NCBI RefSeq assembly: GCF_003233845.1
Contig: NZ_QKRB01000050.1
Coordinates: 1-56,737, forward strand
From: Paenibacillus sambharensis
Lineage (GTDB): Bacteria; Bacillota; Bacilli; Paenibacillales; Paenibacillaceae
DNA length: 56,737 nucleotides
Direction of reading: 5' to 3'
Part shown: positions 23,281-30,999 of the stretch, one piece after another
How positions within the stretch are numbered: the first letter of the stretch is position 1
Layout: the number at the start of each line of letters is the position of its first letter
Translations under genes and position numbers: made by a program
The notes under the pieces: model-generated
Database searches by the model: none
Seen by the model: the letters and a program-made list of their open reading frames with translations, nothing else
Told to the model about the DNA's origin: nothing

Positions 23281-24048
23281 ATGAAGCTTATATCCTGGAA
23301 TGTTAACGGTTTGCGCGCTTGTGTGAACAAGGGCTTTTATGATTATTTCAAGGAAATGGATGCCGACATCTTCTGCATTCAGGAATCCAAGCTGCAGGAA
23401 GGCCAGATTTGCATGACCTTCGACAGCGAATACCACCAGTTCTGGAATTATGCTGAGCGGAAGGGATATTCGGGAACCGCTGTGTTTACCCGGATCAAGC
23501 CGTTGTCTGTCCGTTATGGCATGGAGGAGGACCGTGAGCCGGAGGGCAGAATCATTACGCTTGAATTTGAAACCTTCTACCTGGTTACGGTCTATACACC
23601 TAACTCCAAGCGGGACTTGGCAAGGCTTGACTACCGTCTGGAGTGGGAGGACCGCTTCCGCGCTTATCTGCTCGGACTCGATAAGGTTAAACCTGTCATC
23701 CTATGCGGCGATTTGAACGTGGCCCATCAGGAGATTGACCTTAAGAATCCGAAGTCCAATGTTAACAATTCCGGCTTTACGCCCGAGGAACGGGGGAAAA
23801 TGACGGAGCTGCTGAACGCCGGGTTTACCGACACATTCCGCCATCTGTACCCGGATCGTGAGGGTGCTTACACCTGGTGGTCGTATATGCCGAAGATCCG
23901 GGAGAGGAACATCGGCTGGCGGATCGACTATTTTCTCGTGTCGGACCGCTTAAAGCCGATTATCCGCGATGCCCGGATTGACCCTCATGTTATGGGGAGC
24001 GACCACTGTCCCGTCCTACTGGAAATAGACGAAATCGATCAAAATTAG
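23281..24048 (+). CDS. exoA: Exodeoxyribonuclease III (ExoA/Xth, AP endonuclease)
   Basis: This 255-residue EEP-family DNA repair nuclease starts MKLISWNVNGLRACV at 23281. Catalytic motifs are IQESKLQ (Glu, about 36), VYTPNSKRDL (Tyr/Asn), LCGDLNVAH (Asp/Asn, about 142-147), WWSYMPKIRERNIGWRIDYFLVS and GSDHCPV (Asp-His). It cleaves DNA at abasic sites in base excision repair. AAGGAG lies 12 bases upstream. The in-frame extension to 23167 is not conserved-looking and is excluded. Confidence 0.96.
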   Translation: MKLISWNVNGLRACVNKGFYDYFKEMDADIFCIQESKLQEGQICMTFDSEYHQFWNYAERKGYSGTAVFTRIKPLSVRYGMEEDREPEGRIITLEFETFYLVTVYTPNSKRDLARLDYRLEWEDRFRAYLLGLDKVKPVILCGDLNVAHQEIDLKNPKSNVNNSGFTPEERGKMTELLNAGFTDTFRHLYPDREGAYTWWSYMPKIRERNIGWRIDYFLVSDRLKPIIRDARIDPHVMGSDHCPVLLEIDEIDQN

Positions 24049-24119
24049 CGCCTGCTGCTTAATTTCTGCCTTCCGCGTGTATTAGTAAGCTAGAGACTAC
24101 TGATACTGGAGGTATGGTG

Positions 24120-24887
24120 ATGAAGCTGTCGTACAATACGGAAACCCTGTTCCAGGGAATGAGCATCTACGAGGCAATGGAGACCCTCGCTGCGAACGGG
24201 CTGAAGACCATTGAGTTCTGGTCCTGGGAGGACAAGGATCTGAACCGGATCAGACAGTTGATGGCTGACTATGATATGAACGTCGCCTCCATTGTCGTGA
24301 AGCTTGAAAGCCTGGTAGACCCGGCCCGCCGGGAAGCGACCGTCGATGCGGTCAAGCGGTCCGCAGAGGCTGCCAACCAGCTTGGCTGCTCAACCATGGT
24401 ACATACCGTAGGCTTCGAGGCCGGGCATCTGTCCCGCGAAGAGATGCGCAAGAGCCTGGTTGAAGGCCTGTATGCCTGCATCCCGGCCCTTGAAGAGGCA
24501 GGCATCACAACAGCGATTGAGCCGCTGAATACGAAGGTCGATCTGGAGCTTTCCGGCTATTATCTCACCACCTCGGAGGAAGCCCTTGATATTGTCAAGG
24601 AGATCAATCATCCGCTGGTGAAGGTCTGCTATGACATCTACCATGTGCAGGTGATGGAGGGGCATGTCATTTCGCGTATGCAGAACAACATCCATCACAT
24701 CGCCCATATCCAGGCCGCAGGCCATCCGGGACGGCATGAGCTGTACCTCGGAGAGCTCAATTATGACAATATCTTCGATGCCATCAAGCAGATGGATTAC
24801 AACGGTTATGTCGGCATCGAATATTTCCCGATTCATGACCCGATCGACGACCTCAAGCGAATTCATGCCAAGCATCATACCGGCTGA
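24120..24887 (+). CDS. Hydroxypyruvate isomerase-like TIM-barrel protein
   Basis: This 255-residue protein belongs to the AP-endonuclease-2/xylose-isomerase-like TIM barrels of the Hyi type. Metal ligand motifs are AIEPLN (Glu, about 139), KVCYDIYHVQ (Asp-His, about 173), HIAHIQAAGHPGRHEL (His, and the Hyi-like PGRHE) and YVGIEYFP (Glu, about 238). Members isomerise hydroxypyruvate and tartronate semialdehyde or related sugars. I chose ATG 24120, seven bases after GGAGG, over 24114. It follows exoA by 71 bases and has its own terminator. The exact substrate is open. Confidence 0.82.
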   Translation: MKLSYNTETLFQGMSIYEAMETLAANGLKTIEFWSWEDKDLNRIRQLMADYDMNVASIVVKLESLVDPARREATVDAVKRSAEAANQLGCSTMVHTVGFEAGHLSREEMRKSLVEGLYACIPALEEAGITTAIEPLNTKVDLELSGYYLTTSEEALDIVKEINHPLVKVCYDIYHVQVMEGHVISRMQNNIHHIAHIQAAGHPGRHELYLGELNYDNIFDAIKQMDYNGYVGIEYFPIHDPIDDLKRIHAKHHTG

Positions 24888-24898
24888 CAAAAATATAA

Positions 24899-24923
24899 AG
24901 GAGTTCCCGCGGCGGGAACTCCT
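24899..24923. terminator. Bidirectional terminator between convergent genes
   Basis: AAGGAGTTCCCGC and GCGGGAACTCCTT form a nearly perfect 12-bp stem. The plus-strand tail is TCTCTCATTTT and the minus-strand tail is TATATTTTTG, so it can serve both the isomerase-like gene and the 24967 gene. Confidence 0.8.
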
Positions 24924-24966
24924 TCTCTCATTTTACCCCATTGTGGTGATGTAACGGCCCGTCAGC

Positions 24967-25701
24967 TTACCTTCCCGTATACGTCAATCTCCCCGCTTTG
25001 CTCACCGCCAGCCAAGCTTCATGCAGCGATTTCACATAGCCTTCCGCCCGGCCCCTCGCTTCCTGCACACGGGTCCGAACCGTTAGATCCATCATATCGA
25101 TCTTCTTCTTGTAGACAGACACCAGGAGCTGGTCAACCTTGTTGGCTGCTTCAAGCTCGCTAACCGTCCTGCGCACCTCAACCAGGAACGCCGCCGTTTC
25201 CTGCTCCATCTTCTTCCCTGCATCGTAGCAGGCTTCCGCCGATTCAAGAGCCTGCGTGTACATCGCCTGGTAGCCATCCATATAGGCATTAAAGGCCGTC
25301 ACGAACTCGCGGTCCTGAGCCAGCAGCGGGGCCATCACGCCGAAGGCAAAATTGCCGCTGTGCGGAAGCTTCAGATTAAGCACCTGGTTCAGCGACTGAA
25401 ACAGGCGGTCCGAAGCCGATACATATTCCTCCACATTGGCCTCCGCTTCCCGTACCGCTTCATCAATCGATTCCGTCTTGACGACGGCAGCGACCACCTT
25501 GTAAAGGTACTGGGCATGGACGGAGTGCAGCTTGAAGAAAATCATTCCCGGCTGCCCGTCGAGCAGCCCCTTGGTCTCATTCAGAATATTGCGCAGCGAC
25601 CGGAGATCCATTAATAAGGAGGCCAGGTAACCGGCTTCTGGCGGCATGGTGAGCGCGGACTTATTCAGCACGCGGTCGCTGTTCTTAAGCGGATCGGACA
25701 T
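24967..25701 (-). CDS. Helical protein of unknown function, partner of the Ig-repeat protein
   Basis: This 244-residue protein is almost wholly alpha-helical by sequence pattern, with long amphipathic stretches (about 60-115 and 135-225) and no signal peptide or membrane anchor. I do not recognise a family. It starts 18 bases after the 849-residue Ig-repeat protein and has a good AGAGGAGG site, so the two are almost certainly one transcript and may act together. The unit ends at the bidirectional terminator at 24899-24923. Confidence 0.75.
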   Translation of the reverse strand: MSDPLKNSDRVLNKSALTMPPEAGYLASLLMDLRSLRNILNETKGLLDGQPGMIFFKLHSVHAQYLYKVVAAVVKTESIDEAVREAEANVEEYVSASDRLFQSLNQVLNLKLPHSGNFAFGVMAPLLAQDREFVTAFNAYMDGYQAMYTQALESAEACYDAGKKMEQETAAFLVEVRRTVSELEAANKVDQLLVSVYKKKIDMMDLTVRTRVQEARGRAEGYVKSLHEAWLAVSKAGRLTYTGR

Positions 25702-25719
25702 CCTGCCATCCTCCTCTCA

Positions 25720-28269
25720 TCAGCTCGCGGTTCCAGCGGCAGACCCGGATGCACCGGACGGGTCCGACGGCTCGGAAGGTTTATCTCCATCTTCCTTCTC
25801 AGCCGGCTCAGGCTGATTAAGCATCTGATACAGACGGGCAGCAAGCTCATCGCGCTTCTGCAGAATTGTAAGGGCGTAGGAACGCATGCGGTTCTCGTTA
25901 TAGAGCTCCTGATTCTTAAGCTCAAGCCCGCGAATCGTCTCATCCTGCAGACTCTTCGAGTAGCTGTCCAGCGCCTCACCCTGACCAAGCAAGGCTTCCA
26001 CAACTATGCCTTCCGTTCGCATGACGTACTTATTAGCGGCCAGAATAATACCCGGCACGTTAAACGTCGTGCCTGTCGCATCGTCATAATACTCCGAGAC
26101 ATAATCCTTCTTGACCCGCAAATAGCTGGACAGCTCAATAATCTTGCCCTCTTCATCCAGGAAAGGCGTCTCCTCGACGAAGCGGTGATGGCGGTCCTTG
26201 TAATCGAATATGTTCGTCAGCTGATGCAGAATAGAGTTGCGCACCTCTACGCGCGCCTCGGGTGCAATCACATCGTTCAGCAGGTTGTTAAGCTGCGGCA
26301 GCGGCACCTCCCGGTAGTAGTCGGCATCCTTGCCATCCACTGTTGCCGCTTCATAATAGCCGACACGCACATCCACCAGATGCAGCACGGAAATATACTC
26401 TTGGTTCATCTGACGGAAGACGTAATTCAGCGTCCGGCTTACATTAATATTTTCCACTTCCCGGCTGATCGTGGATTCCTCGGAGGTCAGAGAACGCTCC
26501 TCGGTACTCGTATTAACCTGTACCTCCCGCTGCGATGAGGCCTTGGCCGCGTGCTTCTGGATGCTGTTGGAGACGTTCTTGGCAAATTCCTCGCGTGCTC
26601 CGTTGGTATCCGAGCTGACGGATGCCGAGATGCGCGCGCTGCCCCAGCCCCAGCTGGCCTTCGCTTCGCCGTCAACCGTGTACTTGAAACTTTCCTTATA
26701 CTGCTTCTGGTCGGATTGTTCATCCATCAGTGACTTCTCAAAATCCTGCGCGCTCTCCGCATTGAACGAGTCCAGAATGCTCGATGCCTTCTGCGCCTTC
26801 GTCTCGTTGGACTGATAGGACTTGATGCTGATCTTCGTCTTCTCGCCCGGCAGAAGAGAGAACGTCTTGAGAACCCGTCCGGCCCCATAGCTGCCGAGAT
26901 AGGTAGACAGCATATACTTCTCCACCAGAAACAGCCGCCGCGAATGCGAAACGACGTCTGGCAGAATGGATACTCTGACTGGTATGGTAACTTCGGTCGT
27001 GTTGTTGGCCTTGTCTCTGCATCTGGCTGTGATGAAGTTCAGGCCGGGGTCCGTCAGCGTCAGCTTCCCGGACCACGAGCTCCAGTCATCCAGAGCCTTG
27101 GGCTGCACGGGTACCCATACCGGATTGTGTCCGACAGTCAGTTCTACTGCCTGAACCCCGTTAGCATCGGAGGACGTACCGGTTACCTCTACTAATACAC
27201 CATTCGGTTCAACACCGGTAAGCTCAGCCTGCTCCTTAGGTGATGTGATCGTAATGGAAGGCGGCTCCACATCGACGGTCACCACCATACTCGTTCTGCC
27301 CTCAAGTCCCGCTGCATCCACACATCGTGCGTGGATCGTATTAGTACCGCCGCTTAGCTTGACGGTTCTCGACCAGTTTAGCCAGTTGTCGCCGCTCTCC
27401 GCCGGCTGGAAAGCGCCATCATTAACCGCCACTTCGACCGTCGTAATAGCTCGGTTGTCAGAAGCGGTGCCCCGAACGAGTATTGGGGTCTCCTCGCTGC
27501 CGCCAGGCACATACCCCCCAGCAGGGGATGTTATACTAACTGTTGGCGGGACGGTATCCGGCTCTGCACTGAGTGCAATATGCACGGTGATTTCCCGCGC
27601 TGCCGTTGTATAGCCGTCGACATGGGTCGCTACAGCCCGAATCACAACTGGTCCCGGGGAGTCGGCAAATGCATTCGTCAAGGTCCAGCTGCCGCCTGTT
27701 CCAAGACCCGCAGTCTGCCAGGATTGGCTGCCGATCCGTACCTGTACGGATGCCACTGTCCCTCCAACTGCGGATGCCTTACCGGTTACCGTGAAGGTTG
27801 CGCCGGTATGGGGGCCGTTAACTGTTCCGCCTGGAGCTGGTGACGTAATTGAAACACTGATATCATGATCCGGCTCCTCAGGAATCGGGTCACGATCGAT
27901 ATCATCCCGGGGCCGCATCATAACAACCGGGCCGCCCTCCTCATGAATCGGAAGCGGCGCCCTGGCGAATGCGGCTGCTGGGCTTATGCCCGGTACCGTA
28001 GTGCTTACAAGCTCGCCTGACATGGAGCGGTAGACGAGCGGCTGCTCCTCCGCCGCTATGACCTTTTCCGCTGTACCGCTACTGCTTGTTAACGTCCTGC
28101 TCCCCAGCTTTGCCGCGCTTCCCCTGCCGCCTCTGTAAATGTTCTCACCGAGCTGCAGCTCGATGAAATTCCGTCCCGTGTAGGCAATCGTTTCGGGAAC
28201 GCTGTAGCTGATGACTGGTGCCGAGCCCCCTGCCTGCATTTTAATAACCGGCCCTTGATTGTCTCCCAT
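25720..28269 (-). CDS. Ig-repeat protein of unknown function (no signal peptide)
   Basis: This 849-residue protein has a glycine-rich N-terminus and three Ig-like beta-sandwich repeats. They start at about residues 135, 240 and 337, each with a VSITSPAGG-type first strand and a TASDNRAITTVEV-like middle. A large unfamiliar domain follows (about 440-720). It includes LLPGEKTKISIKSYQ, a segment with alternating small polar and hydrophobic residues (KASWGWGSARISASVS), and Ser/Thr/Glu-rich helices. The C-terminus is coiled coil plus a Pro/Glu/Ser-rich tail. Ig repeats usually sit outside the cell, but no Sec signal or sortase motif is visible. Confidence 0.78.
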   Translation of the reverse strand: MGDNQGPVIKMQAGGSAPVISYSVPETIAYTGRNFIELQLGENIYRGGRGSAAKLGSRTLTSSSGTAEKVIAAEEQPLVYRSMSGELVSTTVPGISPAAAFARAPLPIHEEGGPVVMMRPRDDIDRDPIPEEPDHDISVSITSPAPGGTVNGPHTGATFTVTGKASAVGGTVASVQVRIGSQSWQTAGLGTGGSWTLTNAFADSPGPVVIRAVATHVDGYTTAAREITVHIALSAEPDTVPPTVSITSPAGGYVPGGSEETPILVRGTASDNRAITTVEVAVNDGAFQPAESGDNWLNWSRTVKLSGGTNTIHARCVDAAGLEGRTSMVVTVDVEPPSITITSPKEQAELTGVEPNGVLVEVTGTSSDANGVQAVELTVGHNPVWVPVQPKALDDWSSWSGKLTLTDPGLNFITARCRDKANNTTEVTIPVRVSILPDVVSHSRRLFLVEKYMLSTYLGSYGAGRVLKTFSLLPGEKTKISIKSYQSNETKAQKASSILDSFNAESAQDFEKSLMDEQSDQKQYKESFKYTVDGEAKASWGWGSARISASVSSDTNGAREEFAKNVSNSIQKHAAKASSQREVQVNTSTEERSLTSEESTISREVENINVSRTLNYVFRQMNQEYISVLHLVDVRVGYYEAATVDGKDADYYREVPLPQLNNLLNDVIAPEARVEVRNSILHQLTNIFDYKDRHHRFVEETPFLDEEGKIIELSSYLRVKKDYVSEYYDDATGTTFNVPGIILAANKYVMRTEGIVVEALLGQGEALDSYSKSLQDETIRGLELKNQELYNENRMRSYALTILQKRDELAARLYQMLNQPEPAEKEDGDKPSEPSDPSGASGSAAGTAS

Positions 28270-28430
28270 TATTGACCCTCTCCCCGTGATTAGTACCTGT
28301 CAGTCTTGTTGTGTAATCCAATCTTAATGACGGCGGGTCACTGCCGCAAGTGCTCATTAACCATATTTATCCTTTCTTTAGAACTTATGACAAAATTCAT
28401 CATCCCCCTGCTCGAACTTGTGAAAACAAG

Positions 28431-28470
28431 AAAAAGCCAGCTCCCTTAGACTTATCTAAGAATGCTGACT
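28431..28470 (-). terminator. Terminator of the sfp-type gene
   Basis: On the minus strand AGTCAGC and GCTGGCT close an outer stem, with an inner stem TTCTTAGA/TCTAAGG around UAAG, then TTTTTCTTGTTTTC. It lies 47 bases past the PPTase stop. Confidence 0.85.
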
Positions 28471-28516
28471 TTGGTATCAGGATAATGCCTTCAAGCCTAA
28501 TTTACTACGACTGTCT

Positions 28517-29263
28517 TCAGCAGCCAATCTGTTCGAACCTTCCGAGCAGCTCCTCCATAGTCCAAACCTGAACACGCTCAGGCAAATCCTGCCCCAGGGA
28601 GCAAACTGCCAGCTTGTAGCCCGGATCCACATTATACTGGCCGAAACGCCAATTCTCCCGGGCAGCCGGGCCCGTTTCTGCATGCAGCTCAATCTCTCCA
28701 TTCCTGTGCAGGGTGAAGCTGAACGAATCCAGCGGAATCGACATGCCCGCCCCTACCGCCTTGATATAGCTTTCCTTCAGGGTCCACAGCTCGAAGAAGC
28801 AATCCAGCTGTTGACTGTGCGGCTGTGCTCTAAGGAACTCCGCCTCCGATCTTGAGAAGAAGCGGTCCGCAATAGCCAAATCTACGGTATGTATCTGCTC
28901 CACATCAATTCCAACTGGAGCAAAATCGAACACCGCAGCCACCCACTGGCCGGAGTGCGACACATTATACTGGCAGTCCGGCCGGCCGGACAGGCCCGGT
29001 TTCCCGTAGCTGTTCGAGCTCCGCAGCTGCTCCAGATCCAGCAGCGCCCACCTCTCAGCCGCATACACGCGGACCAGCAGCTCGCCCACCATCGACCGCA
29101 CGCGGTCATCCGTCTGCCGGTAGGCCTCCACCTTGCTTCGTCTGGCCGGACTGAAGTTCGGCAGCGCACGTTCACGCAGCAGCAGTTCCTCCCGATAAAG
29201 CGCCTCCTGCTCCGCCGCAGAACCGCCGCGGCATCCGCCAATCCTTACAGCGATAATATCCAT
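28517..29263 (-). CDS. sfp: Sfp-type 4'-phosphopantetheinyl transferase
   Basis: This enzyme transfers phosphopantetheine from CoA to the serine of carrier proteins. It has 248 residues from ATG 29263 behind GGGGGG. Diagnostic motifs are QYNVSHSGQWVAAVF (about 95-109), VGIDVEQI (Asp and Glu Mg ligands, about 112-119) and FFELWTLKESYIKAVGAGM (about 150-168). Length and motifs fit the broad-specificity Sfp/Gsp class used for NRPS. It is the natural activator for the NRPS at 51577-56737, although not adjacent to it. The open frame to 29335 is excluded. Confidence 0.93.
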   Translation of the reverse strand: MDIIAVRIGGCRGGSAAEQEALYREELLLRERALPNFSPARRSKVEAYRQTDDRVRSMVGELLVRVYAAERWALLDLEQLRSSNSYGKPGLSGRPDCQYNVSHSGQWVAAVFDFAPVGIDVEQIHTVDLAIADRFFSRSEAEFLRAQPHSQQLDCFFELWTLKESYIKAVGAGMSIPLDSFSFTLHRNGEIELHAETGPAARENWRFGQYNVDPGYKLAVCSLGQDLPERVQVWTMEELLGRFEQIGC

Positions 29264-29432
29264 TCGTGCCCCCCATTCTATAGCTGTAACAGCGTGGTTT
29301 AGCGGCGAGATGAAGATAGCTGACGGCTGCCACAATCATCTCTTGCACATACGCCCGTATCTGTACCCAAAATCTTAGATTTATTATAGAGTTATATGCC
29401 GCTGGGCGGCAACAGTCTCTCGCAAGATAGAC

Positions 29433-29469
29433 AAAAGAACCGCTCAGGCTGTTAAGCCTTAAGAGCGGT
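29433..29469 (-). terminator. Terminator of narK
   Basis: On the minus strand ACCGCTC and GAGCGGT form the outer stem, with an inner AGGCTTAACAGCCT hairpin, followed by TCTTTTGTC. It lies about 40 bases after the narK stop. Confidence 0.8.
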
Positions 29470-29509
29470 CCTTATGAGAAAAAGATGGCTGCCAATTACA
29501 AACTCAGCA

Positions 29510-30805
29510 TCAGCATTTGATTTCGGCGCCTTTTCTCGAATACCAGAACCAGCAAACGAACAAACTGATAGCATAGTATCCTACGAACAGGTACAGGGCA
29601 AAATCAGCGCTGCCTGTCGAATCAATCGACCAGCCGAAGATTTTGGGAATGAAGAAGGCACCATATGCGCCAAGCGCCGCAATGATTCCAAGTACGGAAC
29701 CGGACTGCTTAGCATCGAATATAAAGGGAACCATCCGGAAAGTCGAACCGTTGGCAAGGCCCGTTCCAGCGAACAGGATCAGGAACATGGTCAGGAAGCC
29801 GGCAAAATGGTTCAAGTGCAGGAAGTAGATAACTCCGCTTGTTGCCAGCACCATGGACAGGGTTACCCAGAACGTTACCTTCGCTCCACTGTTCACCTTA
29901 TCGGAAATCCAGCCGCCGATCGGGCGGAACGATGCGCCGATGAACGGTCCAAGGAAAGCGAGCTGAGCCGCATTGATGTCAGGAAACTCTGCTTTGATCA
30001 GCAGCGGGAACGCCGCCGAGTAGCCGATGAACGAACCGAAGCACATGACATAGAGCCAGGTCATAATCCAGGTATGCTTCTTGCCAAGAACAGCCAGCTG
30101 TGAGCTGACGCTCTGCTTCGTGTTCGGCAGATTGTCCATACCGAATGCTGCAAGCAGGACAGCCGCAATGATAGGAATTACCCATACGAAAGCTGCGTTC
30201 TGAATAAATACTTCCGATCCATCCGGCAGCACCTGTGCGCCTCCGGTCATCGAGCCGATAAAGCTGAGTCCAATAACAAGCGGTGTTGCGAACTGGACGA
30301 CACTCACGCCAAGGTTGCCGACTCCGACATTGATGCCGTTAGCCGTGCCCTTCTCCTTCTTCGGATAGAAGGGTCCGAGCGTTGCAGTTGACGATGACAA
30401 GCATCCGCCGCCAAGCCCACACATAGCCGCCAGAATGACCAATACGTAATACGGTGTTTCGGGATTTTGGACCGCTACGCCAATACCGATTGTCGGGAAC
30501 AGCAGAAGCAGCGTGCTAATGATTGTCCAATTCTTCCCGCCCATGATCCCGGGCATGAAGGTGTATACAAGCCGCAGTGTTGCACCCGATAATCCGGGAA
30601 GCGCTGCCAGAGTGAACAGCTCGCTGCTGCTCAGGTTAAAGCCTACATCATTAAGACGCACTGCCGTTACTGACCAGATCTGCCAGACAATGAACGCGAG
30701 TATAAGTGCAAATACGGAGATCAGCAAGTTTTTCCTCGCTGTCTTTCTGCCGGAATCTTCCCAAAACTTAGCGTCTTCAGGCTGCCATGTTTTTATTGTT
30801 GCCAT
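29510..30805 (-). CDS. narK: Nitrate/nitrite MFS transporter NarK
   Basis: This major-facilitator protein has 431 residues and 12 predicted helices. The nitrate signature is present twice in degenerate form, GLGGGCLSSSTATLGPFYPKKEKGTANG and FAGTGLANGSTFRMVPFIF; conserved arginines lie in LSGATLRLVYTFMPGI and GASFRPIGGWISD. ATG 30805 has GGGGGAG at six bases, so the in-frame ATG at 30820 is unlikely. It is a single-gene unit with an Fnr-like promoter at 30840-30882, so expression under oxygen limitation is expected. No nitrate reductase genes are in the window. Confidence 0.93.
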   Translation of the reverse strand: MATIKTWQPEDAKFWEDSGRKTARKNLLISVFALILAFIVWQIWSVTAVRLNDVGFNLSSSELFTLAALPGLSGATLRLVYTFMPGIMGGKNWTIISTLLLLFPTIGIGVAVQNPETPYYVLVILAAMCGLGGGCLSSSTATLGPFYPKKEKGTANGINVGVGNLGVSVVQFATPLVIGLSFIGSMTGGAQVLPDGSEVFIQNAAFVWVIPIIAAVLLAAFGMDNLPNTKQSVSSQLAVLGKKHTWIMTWLYVMCFGSFIGYSAAFPLLIKAEFPDINAAQLAFLGPFIGASFRPIGGWISDKVNSGAKVTFWVTLSMVLATSGVIYFLHLNHFAGFLTMFLILFAGTGLANGSTFRMVPFIFDAKQSGSVLGIIAALGAYGAFFIPKIFGWSIDSTGSADFALYLFVGYYAISLFVCWFWYSRKGAEIKC

Positions 30806-30839
30806 CTTCTTCTCCCCCATAACTCTTGTTGATGTCTCA

Positions 30840-30882
30840 ATATTAAGCGTTACAGGGAAAGTGCGATGTTAATTTTATCACA
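30840..30882 (-). promoter_or_regulatory. Fnr-like class II promoter of narK
   Basis: TGTGATAAAATTAACA (minus strand, 30882-30867) matches the Bacillus Fnr consensus TGTGA, six bases, TCACA at nine of ten positions. TAATAT at 30845-30840 is a candidate -10. A start near 30833 puts the Fnr dyad centre at about -41.5, the classic activating position. Confidence 0.6.
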
Positions 30883-30999
30883 CCCAAAATGGTGTTTTTT
30901 GAAGGTAACATACTGATAACCCATCTCAGGATTCACTTATTTGACAAAAGGAAGGGATGATTCTAAAGACTGAGACACCCTTGTGCCAGCGGGAAGAAG

